64,000 nt of DNA, taken from the NCBI GenBank assembly GCA_900618795.1, contig UYJD01000014.1:245427-309426 (forward strand). Direction: 5' to 3'. The translations under genes and the position numbers were made by a program. The stretch's first letter is position 1. Each line of letters starts with the position of its first letter. Origin of the DNA: Cyanodermella asteris. Lineage: Eukaryota > Ascomycota > Lecanoromycetes > Ostropales > Stictidaceae. The notes beneath the pieces were generated by a model. It searched no databases, was not told the DNA's origin, and was given only the letters and a program-made list of their open reading frames with translations. Shown piece by piece: positions 1 to 10,748 of this stretch.

Positions 1-329
1 ACCGTGCTCTTCGTATATGGGGTATTTGCAGACACGAGCCAATTCCGGAAAGTCCATGTAGATACCTGAACATCCCCGATGGCGCTCACATGACGTGTAA
101 AGCACTCCGTGGCCACTGACCAGTGGATGAGACCAAGTGGGCCGATTGCTTAGGTGATGCGGCAAAGTTGCTAATGCACTCTAGGATTCATTATTGCAGG
201 CAGAGAGGTCACAGCATGATCGGGATGCTGGGCAATATAGAAAGGGCCCCGACCTGGACTTGCCCACGACTTACGATCCAAGCTGTACCCTTCTTCCGAG
301 ATAATAGCGCGAGCATCGAGTGAAGCAGA
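1..329. other. 5' flank, no gene seen
   Basis: No recognisable coding region. The short open frames here are unlike known proteins. The stretch presumably holds the promoter and 5' leader of the iminopeptidase gene that starts at 330. Confidence 0.5.
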
Positions 330-1360
330 ATGTCGACCCCTTCAGCTACACCCCATCACCACGATGGGCCTTACGACTCTGGCTATCTCCGAGTTGGGTC
401 GATACACGATATTTACTACACCCAATACGGCAAGCCGGATGGCAAGCCTGCCCTCTTCCTCCACGGCGGCCCGGGGATGTCCTCCAATATTTGGAACGCG
501 CAATTCTTCGATCCAGCTGTCTATCGGCTTGTGCAGTTCGATCAGCGTGGGGGAGGCAAATCGAAACCCCTCGGCGAGCTTCGTGAGAACGATTCTCAGC
601 ACCTCGTCTCGGACATTGAGGCTCTGAGAAAGCATCTCGGGATCGACCAATGGCATCTGGTCTTTGGCGGCTCCTGGGGCAGTACTCTGGGCTTGTTGTA
701 TGCGGAGACCCATCCTGAGATGTGCGGTAGCATTATCCTACGAGGTGTTTGGCTTGTATCTCAGAAGGAGTTTGAGCTCTTCTTTACGCTGACTGAGGCG
801 TTGTGGCCGGATGTGTATGAGAAAGTATTTGGTCCGTTGACGCCAGCAGAGCGCGTCAATTCTACCACGGCATTTGCAGCGTATCATAGGCTGTTGACGA
901 CAGGAGACCATGAAAGCCAATTCGAGGCTGCGAAGCTATACACTTATTGGGTCATGATGACTGCGGCACTCATCCCACCACCTGGTGGCCTTGAGCTCCT
1001 TGCCAACGAGGATCCAGAGACGCTGATCGCGAGCTCGCGCGTCAACATTCACTACATGATCAACGGGGGCTTTCTCCGCGATTTGCAACTCTTGGAACCC
1101 GAGAATGTCAGCAAGATCCAGCACATCCCCATGAAGATTGTTAATGGCCGGTATGACGTTCTGTGCCCCATCTCCATGGCGTACACCGTGCACAAGGCGC
1201 TGCCGGAGAGCGAGCTATACATCATGGAAGGAGCCGGACATACCTCAGGCGTATGTTCCTACTATCCGTAACGCTACCAAAAGCTGACTTTGCTCAGGAT
1301 GCACCAAACAAGAACAAACTCATTGAGCTCAGCGACGAGATTGGCAAGCTGAACTTCTAG
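330..1360 (+). CDS. Proline iminopeptidase (alpha/beta hydrolase, peptidase family S33)
   Basis: Predicted cytosolic aminopeptidase releasing N-terminal proline from peptides. Two exons, 330-1250 and 1298-1360, give 327 aa. The 47-bp intron starts GTATGT, has a GCTGAC branch site and ends TTGCTCAG. Visible hallmarks are the oxyanion-hole motif HGGPG (residues 45-49), DQRG (71-74), the nucleophile elbow GGSWGS with Ser115, the acid region NGRYDVLCP and the catalytic His in GAGHTSG just before the splice junction. Length fits the family (about 310-330 aa). The ATG at 330 gives a normal short N-terminus ahead of the first strand. If the intron is retained, translation stops six codons after the catalytic-His segment. 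The family call is firm; the substrate is inferred from family membership. Confidence 0.9.
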
Positions 1361-2081
1361 GCGTACTGAGACCCGTTCGACTTTAGTTGACCCGATTCAC
1401 CAAGCATCAGAACATCTTTGCTCAAAATAGCAGACGTGCCTTATTAAATGAGACTGCGTTGTTGAGCATAGTCCTAGGCGGCTTGTGATTCTCCGCCATG
1501 AGGAGCTGGTCGCAGCGACACTATTCTCGTCGATCTGACATATCTGCAAATATGCTCGGACGACGGTTGTGTATTTGAACATGTTAAGAGACAGGTACAG
1601 TAGCTGGCTAGGTTGGTAGGATTGGTCTTAGGAAATAGATATTTTGGACGAAACTTTAGGGTGGGACGCAACTGCATTTCTGGAAGCAAGCGGGAGTCAA
1701 TGGGCAGTAACGCGTCAATTTTGCAGGCCGATATTGAAGATGGAGCGCATGATGTAACGTCCGTGGCACGAAGTGTTCCGATCTATCTGACTAGGTAACA
1801 CAAGTGAGGCGAGAAAAGGCGAGTCCGAGATGCGCTCTCTGAGCCGCACGGCATCTCGGGGCAAGCTCCGAAATATTTCTTGATTTCCGCTCTCGTTTTC
1901 CCATGCGCTTCATTCGCTTCAGGAGACCTTGGGTCTTCGCCGTCGGGATACGACGCACCAGACTCGTCAAACTAGCAGTTGCACCCGCTACGGTATGGCC
2001 CGATAGCTTCGGACTTCTTGAAAGACCGCGTGCGTCGTCGTTTTCGACGGACTCGTCATCTTCCGCTTCAATAGTGTCGTA
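1361..2081. other. Intergenic region between iminopeptidase and PET127
   Basis: About 720 bp holding the iminopeptidase 3' region and the PET127 promoter. A 106-codon antisense frame at 1791-2111 overlaps the PET127 start and resembles nothing known. No repeat or RNA gene was seen. Confidence 0.5.
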
Positions 2082-5000
2082 ATGCTTAAGACAGCTCATA
2101 TATGCGCTCAATGCCGGCTTCGCAGTGCCATTCCACGGAACAGGTCGATAGTCTCAGCGCTCAAGAAGACGCCATTTTCTTTCCGATCTTACGCAAGCTC
2201 TCGCACCCCTCATACCAAAACTGAGCCCTTGGCGGACTCCTCCAAAGCAGAGCAGCCTTCCAACAATGCCACGAGTGCTCCAGAAGACGATCGCAGCCGG
2301 CCTGCGCAATCCAATGGCGATGTATCGGACAGTGCTTCCACAGGCGCAAAGCAAGAGCAGGTCGCTGGTCAGCAACGCAATGAGAAGGCAACTTTCAAAA
2401 AACTCCTTAATGAGCATACCTCTGTCCGCTCTGTCATGAGCGCCTTGAATAAAGGTGATGTTTCAAATCCACCAGCAGACGACCAATCTTTGCGAGAGCG
2501 AGTCGAGAAGTTGGAGAAAGCTCTGTCGGATGCATTATCTGGCAAACTGGAAGACTTGAAGTATCGGCAAGCGCTGGCAAACCTCACACGAAGTGCGCAG
2601 AAGATGTCCAGAACGTTCGGACAACGTGAGAAATCTGCAGCGAAGGGGAAGCATCGAAGAGTCACAAATAAGACGCAGGGCGAGGCTTCACAAACAGTTC
2701 CTGCTGAGCGCCCTCAAACATCAAGGCTTCGAGGCCGATTATGCAATCGTTCCCCAGCTGGAAGGACGAATCGCAGCGATCTTGCACAATATGGGCTGGC
2801 CCATCTTTCCAAAGATCAACAGATGTCGATATTGCAGGCCTTGCCTCGATATTGCTCAACATTTCGCGACGAAAATGCGGACGATCCCAAGGTGAGACAC
2901 AATATGAAGATCAAAATTTCTGCTGTCTTTAATGACCAGAAAGTCGCGGACTCCGTCGCTGCCATGGTTTGCGATCGCGTCAAGCATGAACAGACAGTCC
3001 GATCCACTATAACCGTGAGCAAGATTCCAACGAAGGCCACGAAAGCCAGCTCCACGGAGACAAGCACCACCAAAGCAAGCGTTAGAGAGGAATCAGCGTC
3101 GCTCCCGTTTGAAGCTGCTACACCGAGAGCCCCCCGCATACCGCCTCTGCCCAAGAGCGCATATCGGGATCTGAGAGACACGATGGTTGAAGGCGCGAAG
3201 TTGCGGTTGAATCCTATTGAGGTTGAACAACCACCAGTAAGAGGGCTCACATATGGCCTAGATAGGGTACTTTTCAACCCTGGGGTATACAAACTACAAG
3301 AACTCAGGTCCAAAGTATATAACTTTGATCCTTATCTTAGTCAACTCATCCCTGTCCAGGACTTCAACTTCGATCTGCTTCCAGGCTTCATAACCTCTTC
3401 AAAGGATACGAAGCTCCTCAGTATTGCTCGCGAATCGAAAGCAAAGTACACGGGGTCCTCGTCCAGCATGACCGCAGTCCTAGCCCAGTTTCATTTCCTC
3501 TTATCCCGGTTCAGGCGCATCAACCTGCAGATGCTATCTCGTTCTCTTCCCATCAAGGACTTTCACCATGATTTCACCATGATAACAAAAGCCCCCGCCT
3601 CCATTTTTCTCCGCTTGAAAGATGGTGTATATGCTATCGATAGCGATAAAGAGTTTGCAAGCACAAATGTACTCAGTCTCCTCGGCAATTCACTTGAAAA
3701 ACTCCTTACGTTGGATAAAGCAGACTATCTCAAATATCGAAAGGACAGTTCGGAAACCATAGCCGAAGAAAAGTTGAACGCACCCGAGACCTATCATTAC
3801 ACCACACTGGGGAGTGTGCTTATGCGGTCGCAACTTGATGCACATGACTCCCGGCTCCCTGGGACCGGCATGTTTGACTTGAAGACCCGCGCGATTTTCC
3901 CTATCCGCATGGACGTAGACAACTATCAGAAGGGCAGAGATTATGAGATCAAGCATCAGTTCGCGAAGTTTGAGTCATTTGAGCGGGAGTACCTCGACAT
4001 GCTCCGCGCGACCATGATCAAGTATATGTTACAGGTTCGCATCGGACGTATGGACGGTATTTATGTGGCTTACCACAACACGCAACGCATTTTCGGTTTT
4101 CAGTATATTCCTCTCGAAGAGATCGATTTGGCTCTTCATGGGCAGTATGACCGCTCGCTCGGAGACCAGGAATTCAAGCACAGCGTCAACCTTATGAACG
4201 AAGTCATGGACAAGGCCACGGAAAGATTCCCAAACACGAGCATACGCTTGCTGTTCAGGACTGTCGGTGGCAGAAGTGAAAATATCTGCCGAATGCACAT
4301 CTTCGCCGAGCCGGTTACCGAGGACCAGGCGAACGCAATCCAGCATAAGAATGACGACCAGCTCGCTGCGATGGCAAAGGAAATTATGGACGGCAAGTTC
4401 CCAAAGTACGATGAAAGAGGTAACCGGGTTCTTGACTACTCGGTTGGCAAAGACGAAGCACAAAAGTATGGCGTTCTTGCCAGCGTGGACGGTTCTGGCG
4501 AGCCGGTCGAGGCTGATGCCGCACTTTCTGAACCCGTGGCTGCGGATGGCGTGGATATCAACTCATATTTCGCAAGTCCTTATAAGAATGGTAATAGCAA
4601 GCTGTCTGATCAGGGGCGCGCTGAAGCGACAGCACAAAGTGAAGACGACGCTCAAGGCAGTGGCGGCGAGGTCGACAGTCCACCCTCCGAGAGCGAACAT
4701 AATCACGAAAGCGCTCCATCAGAAGCAGGCACGGTAGATTCCAGCTCTGATCGTCCATATAGCGCGGAATCGGACTTCCTTGACGAGATCTCTGTGGAAA
4801 GCGAAGCTGCCGCCCAGCTGGCTGAGTCCAAGCTACCTCTGCTGGCCATGGAGCTCAAAATCCACAATTTGGTCAACGGGTCAGCTGTCACTCGACCCGG
4901 ATTTGCGGAGCCGAATGAAGGAGATTCAGAGACGTTTGAGGACTGGAACAATCGTCAAGAGCACATTTCGAACGCATTCTCGACCTCGAAAGACGATCAA

Positions 5001-5255
5001 TGGGACGTGCGGTATACTCTGAGAGAGATTTCAGACCAGGAGAGTGCGTGGTTGCTATACCTGAGCACTCAGAAGGCGAGATCGGTATTGTCACCAGAGA
5101 GCAGAGACCAAGATCGAGGGCTCGAGAGCATCCGAGCGGTTGGGAGAAATTGGAGCGACAAGGGGCGAGAATGGAGGAGGGAGAGAAATGCGGAGGAAGC
5201 CGCTGGCAGCGGTCCGGTGGTGTTTGGCGAGGATGTGCCGGAAAAGGACTCATGA
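2082..5255 (+). CDS. PET127: Pet127-like mitochondrial RNA processing/turnover factor
   Basis: Single-exon gene of 1057 aa. The N-terminus (MLKTAHICAQCRLRSAIPRN...) is rich in Arg, Ser and Ala and poor in acidic residues, as expected of a mitochondrial presequence. A long disordered region follows. The conserved Pet127 core runs roughly residues 385-800, beginning with GLTYGLDRVLFNPGVYKL and including FDPYLSQLIPVQDFNFDLLP and the later block YMLQVRIGRMDGIYVAYHN. The last 250 residues are acidic and low-complexity. In yeast the family is membrane-associated in mitochondria and acts in 5' processing and degradation of mitochondrial transcripts. The protein is longer than the roughly 800-aa yeast form because of its disordered ends. 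It converges on TAF6 with about 520 bp between stop codons. Confidence 0.88.
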   Translation: MLKTAHICAQCRLRSAIPRNRSIVSALKKTPFSFRSYASSRTPHTKTEPLADSSKAEQPSNNATSAPEDDRSRPAQSNGDVSDSASTGAKQEQVAGQQRNEKATFKKLLNEHTSVRSVMSALNKGDVSNPPADDQSLRERVEKLEKALSDALSGKLEDLKYRQALANLTRSAQKMSRTFGQREKSAAKGKHRRVTNKTQGEASQTVPAERPQTSRLRGRLCNRSPAGRTNRSDLAQYGLAHLSKDQQMSILQALPRYCSTFRDENADDPKVRHNMKIKISAVFNDQKVADSVAAMVCDRVKHEQTVRSTITVSKIPTKATKASSTETSTTKASVREESASLPFEAATPRAPRIPPLPKSAYRDLRDTMVEGAKLRLNPIEVEQPPVRGLTYGLDRVLFNPGVYKLQELRSKVYNFDPYLSQLIPVQDFNFDLLPGFITSSKDTKLLSIARESKAKYTGSSSSMTAVLAQFHFLLSRFRRINLQMLSRSLPIKDFHHDFTMITKAPASIFLRLKDGVYAIDSDKEFASTNVLSLLGNSLEKLLTLDKADYLKYRKDSSETIAEEKLNAPETYHYTTLGSVLMRSQLDAHDSRLPGTGMFDLKTRAIFPIRMDVDNYQKGRDYEIKHQFAKFESFEREYLDMLRATMIKYMLQVRIGRMDGIYVAYHNTQRIFGFQYIPLEEIDLALHGQYDRSLGDQEFKHSVNLMNEVMDKATERFPNTSIRLLFRTVGGRSENICRMHIFAEPVTEDQANAIQHKNDDQLAAMAKEIMDGKFPKYDERGNRVLDYSVGKDEAQKYGVLASVDGSGEPVEADAALSEPVAADGVDINSYFASPYKNGNSKLSDQGRAEATAQSEDDAQGSGGEVDSPPSESEHNHESAPSEAGTVDSSSDRPYSAESDFLDEISVESEAAAQLAESKLPLLAMELKIHNLVNGSAVTRPGFAEPNEGDSETFEDWNNRQEHISNAFSTSKDDQWDVRYTLREISDQESAWLLYLSTQKARSVLSPESRDQDRGLESIRAVGRNWSDKGREWRRERNAEEAAGSGPVVFGEDVPEKDS

Positions 5256-5778
5256 GACTACACAAGCATGATGACGGCCAAAAATGTATTATAGAACATG
5301 ATTCGTAAATTGGCTGCAGGTCGCACCTGATTGCAACCAGACAGCATATCCTCACGGAGAGAGGTCTATGTCAAAATGTTGCAGGCATGTTGCTGCTGCC
5401 TAAATGCATTCATCAAATCAACTCTTAAAATGTCTCTTGTATCCTCTTTCTTCTCCAGCTTTTGCACCTTTGCTGCTTGCCAGTCAAGTTTTGTTCCTTC
5501 TCTCTTTCAGCCTCGGCCGGAAAACACCCTCATCGCGGGACGTTCGAAGCGTATCTGCCTCACAATCTGGCGCCATAGTCGCCCTAAACCTTGGGATCTT
5601 GCATCATAGAATACCTCTGGGCTGAGAAATGCCTTATTGATGGTTGCTAAAGTCATGTAAAGCACCAGATCTTTCGTTAGGACTCTTGCACTTCTCGTAC
5701 CTAAGCCGTGCCGATTGTGGCCTCTTGCAAATGTTTTGTCAGCAGCAATGACCTCCGATCAAAATGAAAAAGTCGAGC
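5256..5778. other. Convergent 3' flanks of PET127 and TAF6
   Basis: This 523-bp spacer lies between the stop codons of two convergent genes. It contains pyrimidine-rich stretches and should hold both 3' UTRs. No gene was recognised. Confidence 0.5.
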
Positions 5779-7137
5779 TCAGCCAAGTCGACCTTTGTAT
5801 CGGGAGCCAATCACTGGACCCAGCTTCTCTTCGACCTGAGCCTTCAGCGTGTCCCCGCTGCCGGATGTTGTAGCACCACTTCCGTCACCGACGATCTCTG
5901 CAAGCGTGAACTGGTCCAGAGCCTCTATAATCGCTCCCAAGACCATCTCGGCGTCTTTATCATCCGGACTGCCTCTTTGTTTGGCCTCTTGCAACAGTGC
6001 GCTGTACTCTTTCAAATTTGGCAGTATGAGCACGGAAATCGCTTCCTGCCCCCCCACTTGTGTAATGCCCCTCAACGCGCCGTAATGCACACACAGGGGC
6101 TTCTTCGGGTCAAGGAAGAATTTCAGGCATGTCCGCACCAGACGCGGCTTGAGCGTCGAATACGATTTTGAATATCGCGTGGCTATGCGTCCCAGAAGCG
6201 ATGCAGCAATATTGCGGAGGGAGTAGTGGTCGAGGGGATTCGCAGCAAGAGCTGGATTGGCGGCAGCTTCTTTGGAACCGAGCTTGTTTGACACAAGGCA
6301 CGTGAGGATGGGTGAGATCAGACCCGAGACGTACGGGTCGACGAAGAGCGTAGGGTTATCGAGGAGGCAGTCTGCCATGTGGAGGACCATCCCAAGGACG
6401 AAAAGATCGCCAAGGCTATGTGTTACCTTTTCAGCTATGAACTGCACGAAATATGGCAGAAGCTGATGAAGACCGGGATCCGTCCGAAGCGATGTCATGG
6501 CCGCGGTTCGGATCTCCTCGTTTGTTTCGTCGAGCATCGCTGTCGTAATCTTGCTAAAGTAGAGCTGTAATTCCTGAGATAAGACATGCTTCACCAGTGG
6601 TTTGACAGTAGGATTGTCCATGCCGGTGAGAGCTGGCAAATACTGACTCGCGGCCGTCCCCTTTGGCAAAAGTTCTGTGGATCCAGTCTTGGACGTGCCG
6701 CTTTCAGAGGCTGAGCTCGGATTCTGCGGAATGCTTGGTTGTACACCCTCGACCGCTAGCCAGTGTGCGGTCATGGTAATCTCACGAGGAACCTTGGGCA
6801 AAGGCGCGTTTATAAGCTTCTCAAATTCTACTTCCTCATCGGTGACGTAAAACAACGGTTGACTCGGGCCCATCGAAGCCTCTCCGTAGCTGAGGGGCCT
6901 TGTCGACTCATACCCATACAGCGGCTCGACTTCAAGCTGCTTGAGAGCTTGCGACAGGTCTTGTGTGGTGAGTGTCGTCCGCTTCGCGTGTTTCATGAAG
7001 CGCAAAGCTTCCTCGAGCACTTGAGAGATTCGAAACTCGATATCGCCGGTCAGCGCATTCGAGACGTCTGCATTGACCGTGTTCAACCCCACCGACTCCG
7101 CAATGTCCTGCACATTGGCTGGATTCCATACGGACAT
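5779..7137 (-). CDS. TAF6: TFIID subunit TAF6 (histone-fold and HEAT domains)
   Basis: Uninterrupted 452-aa frame. The N-terminus MSVWNPANVQDIAESVGL, followed by an alternating helical segment to about residue 75 (VLEEALRFMKHAKRTTLT), is the TAF6 histone fold that pairs with TAF9 in TFIID (and in SAGA in yeast). The short linker has the family's PLYGYESTRPLSYGEA segment. Residues from about 190 to 430 form the conserved C-terminal HEAT-repeat domain (LPYFVQFIAEKVTHSLGDL). Length matches fungal TAF6 (about 450 aa). The start ATG is the only one placed before the histone fold. The protein acts in the nucleus in RNA polymerase II preinitiation. It is divergent from POM34. Confidence 0.95.
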   Translation of the reverse strand: MSVWNPANVQDIAESVGLNTVNADVSNALTGDIEFRISQVLEEALRFMKHAKRTTLTTQDLSQALKQLEVEPLYGYESTRPLSYGEASMGPSQPLFYVTDEEVEFEKLINAPLPKVPREITMTAHWLAVEGVQPSIPQNPSSASESGTSKTGSTELLPKGTAASQYLPALTGMDNPTVKPLVKHVLSQELQLYFSKITTAMLDETNEEIRTAAMTSLRTDPGLHQLLPYFVQFIAEKVTHSLGDLFVLGMVLHMADCLLDNPTLFVDPYVSGLISPILTCLVSNKLGSKEAAANPALAANPLDHYSLRNIAASLLGRIATRYSKSYSTLKPRLVRTCLKFFLDPKKPLCVHYGALRGITQVGGQEAISVLILPNLKEYSALLQEAKQRGSPDDKDAEMVLGAIIEALDQFTLAEIVGDGSGATTSGSGDTLKAQVEEKLGPVIGSRYKGRLG

Positions 7138-7924
7138 CTTGAGGGTGTTTGGCCGGTGTTGAGTAGCTGTATCAGGATCGTCGACAGTAAGGATCAGATC
7201 GCGGTGCCCGAGGAATTGCGAGTATCAGAAGCTAATAGGAGAACCAGTGGTCTTTCGACTTCATTCGATTGATGACATGTGGAGCTCGAGTGGCGAGCAG
7301 TAGCTTGCGGCCTGAGCAGCGAAAACGAAATTCGTGGTAGCGCGCGCGAATAAGCCGCGCTCACCAGATTGACGGCGCCAACGTGAATTATCTCTAGACG
7401 AGAAACAACAGTGCGATGCGAGGGCGAGCTTGAAGCATTTGTCGTGCCAGCTGACAAGGGTTGACGCGCAAGGGCGGCAAAGTGAGTGAAGAGCAAGGTA
7501 GCTCTACAGTGAAGATGGAGAGAGCAGGTTGGTGCCAAGACCGCTGAATGCGCCCAGAGAGGAAAGGCGCGATCTGAGCCTGGAACTAGTACGCGCCCCC
7601 CGGTCGCCGCGCTTGTCGCAGCTCTGAAGCGCCGCCAGCCTCCTCCGAACATAACATCCTTTGTTTTAGTCTGCTACCTCCCAACCACCAACGACTGCCG
7701 CTATGCAATAAGACACACACACCACCGCCTTGCGTACTAACCATTACAGCTCAGCATTCAACTACCGAAAGACTCCCAAAATATCGCCATAAATACAGCA
7801 CGCAGCACTCGAATAGCTCCGCGTCCACTTCTCGAACATTACCAGGGCTCCCTCACTCCAAAGTTGAGCCTTGTGCTCAAATCGCCGATTGAATATTCTC
7901 ACTGTGCCCCTGTCGATATCCATC
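7138..7924. promoter_or_regulatory. Divergent intergenic region TAF6 / POM34
   Basis: The 787 bp between the two start codons must carry both promoters. A pyrimidine-rich stretch with ACACACACACC lies near 7711-7726. No TATA box or protein-binding site was identified with confidence. Confidence 0.5.
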
Positions 7925-8768
7925 ATGGCCTCAACAACTGCGACCGTAACTTCTCAGACACCACCCAAGACCCCCATCACCCAGATCGCAAACCACACGA
8001 CCCAGACTCAAACACCCTCTCCCGGAACATGGAAACACCCACGCATGGCAGAAATTACGAGGAGGCGTAAAGCTGCCGTCTTCGACACGTCTAATGCTCG
8101 TTGCATCGCATACAATGCTGTTGCTTTGATTATGAGCTTTTACGGTCCTCTCCAACTGAAACAGTCGTAAGTCAAGTCCATCTCGAAACCATGCAACGTC
8201 TCTGACATGCACAAGCTTCCCGAGCATTCATCATGCCTTCGGGAGCATGACAGGTCTTCTTGGTTGGTATCACTGGCTGCCAATGCTTGTTCTACAAGTC
8301 CTGCTGGCCTACAATGTCGCCATTGCCACTATGCCTCTTTTCCGCGAACCAGACACCCTTTCCGACATCCCTCTCTCTCCGTCGCAACGCGTGCTACTCG
8401 GTCTACACCCTGGGTCCGGAAATCCAAACACACCTAAGACCACCTTTGTCACCCCGCCTCGCTATCAGAAATCTACCCCGAGAAGCCACTCTCCAGCAGG
8501 CGGAAGAGATAGGAGCGACAGAAAAGACGGCTTCTCTCCTAGCGCCAGCCCACTTTTCGCGAGGGCCATCAACGGCGAGAATTTGCGAAGGAGCTTCTCG
8601 AGGGAAAGCCCACTAGGAGGCAACAGCACACCAGGGAGAGAGTCATTCGGGGAAAGCAGTGGCTTCACACCCAGCACGCCTAGTCCAAACCGCGGTGCGT
8701 CTTCTGGTGTTCCGCTGAGCGCACGATGGTTGTACGAGAAGCGGAAGAGCTCCGGTGCATGGAGATGA
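7925..8768 (+). CDS. POM34: Nuclear pore membrane protein Pom34 (NPCC family)
   Basis: Two exons, 7925-8166 and 8216-8768, joined through a 49-bp intron (GTAAGT, CTGAC branch, CACAAG), give 264 aa. After a Thr/Pro-rich leader and the segment TWKHPRMAEITRRRKAAVF come two hydrophobic segments, about residues 65-82 and 90-120 (HWLPMLVLQVLLAYNVAIAT). The PLFREPDTLSDIPLSPSQR box that follows TM2 in fungal Pom34 comes next. The tail is Ser/Pro-rich and disordered with TPKTTFVTPPR, ending with the conserved LSARWLYEKR. Pom34 is one of the membrane-ring nucleoporins. An in-frame ATG at 7871 would add 18 residues, but 7925 is preferred. The intron falls between the two membrane segments. Confidence 0.82.
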
Positions 8769-9376
8769 ATTTTAGGTGCATCATGTGAATGTTACTGTTC
8801 ACACGAGCAATGAATTCAACGGCCTCGTTAATATCTTGACCAATTTTTCCACATTCGTACAAAACATTTGTCTACGTGCCAACTACAAAGTTACGACAAC
8901 ATCTGGATCCCTCGGATCTCGAAATGAGAAGCGAAAGCCCTAAGCACTACATACAAGTACTTACCATTGTTCACCATCTTTCAGTGCCCAAAGAGGATCT
9001 GATGGCTCAGGTCAGGCGACGTTTACTACACGATAGGTCTGTCGTCATCCAAAGGTGTCTCCGGGGTAGATCGATTGCCAACCTAATCATTCGATCACTT
9101 TTCCATCGGCGCTTCAGCTACGTAGCCACACAGCACGCAATGTCTTCAGAGCTGCTTTCGAGACTTGGAGCAGGGATCGGAACATGACACAAGAGCGCCA
9201 GTGACTGACAAGAGAGCCAGTGACTGCTGATCTCAGGGCTCAAGTCGCATTGCCTGGCCCAGCGGTCCGCTCTGGAAATTTGCAAGGCGGCAACGTCAAG
9301 ATTAATGGCAGGACGGAGTCTAAGGTATCCATCTCGCACTACATCTTTACTCCACCAAGTCTCAACTTAGTCGTTG
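8769..9376. other. Intergenic, no gene seen
   Basis: About 610 bp downstream of POM34. A 103-codon frame at 8876-9187 shows no recognisable motif. Probably POM34 3' UTR and degraded sequence. Confidence 0.4.
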
Positions 9377-9782
9377 CTACGGGTGGTTCAAATCAAGAAA
9401 GTCAGTCAGGTCTTGACACATGCAGCCAGACCTCATGAAGAAGCGCTCTTCAGTAGAGCCTTTTACCCATGTGCCGAGGCTGTGTTCCCTAATCTTCCCG
9501 GACCAGCCGTGCTCGCGGTAGTACGTGAGCGCCTCATTTAGCGGGCTTGATGTCGTTGTAACAATCGGTCTGCCATGAGCCCGGCGGAAACGAGCTGCTT
9601 GTCAGGTTTGACTCGGAACGATCGAGCACGTAGGAGGTAGAGGAACGCGGCATGGCGACCATCTGGCGCAGGGTGCCCATTCCGATACCCATGGTGGCTC
9701 CCATGAAGACGTATATGCGGCCCTCGTGCTGCTCGCTTGCAAGACGCTCGTTGCTCTCGGTGACTTTTGCTAAAGCTACCAT
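9377..9782 (-). pseudogene. Short-chain dehydrogenase/reductase remnant
   Basis: Reading down from 9782, the first frame gives MVALAKVTESNERLASEQ, then RIYVFMGATMGIGMGTLRQM. The latter is the first beta-strand and GxxxGIG nucleotide-binding turn of a common fungal short-chain dehydrogenase family, followed by VLDRSES where the family has VGRSE. After about 80 codons it stops. A shifted frame then reads EALTYYREHGWSGKIREHSLGTW, resembling the C-terminal helix of the same family, and ends at 9377. The catalytic YxxxK region and most of the roughly 300-residue body are absent, so this looks like an internally deleted, frameshifted pseudogene. The N-terminal match is clear; the C-terminal assignment is less sure. 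Confidence 0.62.
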
Positions 9783-10748
9783 ATCTGTTGACGGACTGGC
9801 TACACGTTCTCAAGGTGTTGATGTTGCTGCGGCGTGGACACAAGAGGGGTCCTGAGCAGGTCGGCCTGCCGAGTGACTGCCGCCATGGCCAATATCTCAT
9901 TGCTCCTGCAAATACTTCTTCATGATGTAGTTAACCAGCAGAAGTCTGCTACACCTGGCCGGTAGCACGGCCGATAGGTGTATAGTATCACAATCATACT
10001 TTCGCACGGTGGACCGTTAGCTAAACCCACCGCTTCCGCCCGGGTAGGATTAGACTTTCGAGACGTCGCCGGCGCCGACGTCCCCCACATGCCAATAACC
10101 ATCCTTCCTGACTTCATTCACCACCAACGTCCGTGGAACACTTAGCTCAGCTCGGGAGCGTCCGCGGAAGCATAGAATAAGAACTCGTGCATCGCGCTGG
10201 GACACTGTCAAATAAATGTTATACACGGCTAGACGGGAATAGGCCAGAGCACGGACACAGTTCTGCGAGACCATTAATAATGCGTTGACTCTACATCTGT
10301 GCCGATTACACTGCAGCCGCGTTGGCCCACGGGGGTCGTGGTTTGTGAAACCTGAAGTTACTTGACGGCGAATTGTTCCGAGAGTGGAAAGAAAAGCCCG
10401 GCCACCCCAATCAGGCAGGAATTGACCTTGAAACACATCTCAGCCTGCACATCCACAAGCTCGCAATCAAGGTGGCGCGGATCCGGCCGTCAGACGGATC
10501 GGCAAGCTTGATTGGCTCTCGTCCTGCTGTTCGCGCTATTCATCCCAAGTCGTCGCAGGAATGATTATGGTAAGACGAAGCTGGGCATCGACCAGACCGG
10601 ATATGTAACCCCCCTTGCTTGAACTGCTTGCGTGCACCTCCCAAATAGTCATGTAGCCCCAAATCACTGCTTCACGCTCACCAGCCTGTATCTATCATAT
10701 CTGTGGCATTTTCCGCTGCGGGCTCGAAACAGTCAACCATAACTCATT
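9783..10748. other. Intergenic, no intact gene
   Basis: No recognisable protein on either strand. A 128-codon antisense frame at 10050-10436 lacks motifs. The stretch separates the dehydrogenase remnant from the MFS gene and presumably contains the latter's promoter. Confidence 0.4.

Noticed and set aside
1791-2111. 106-codon antisense frame overlapping the PET127 start
   Set aside because: No motif; covers the PET127 promoter and presequence region.
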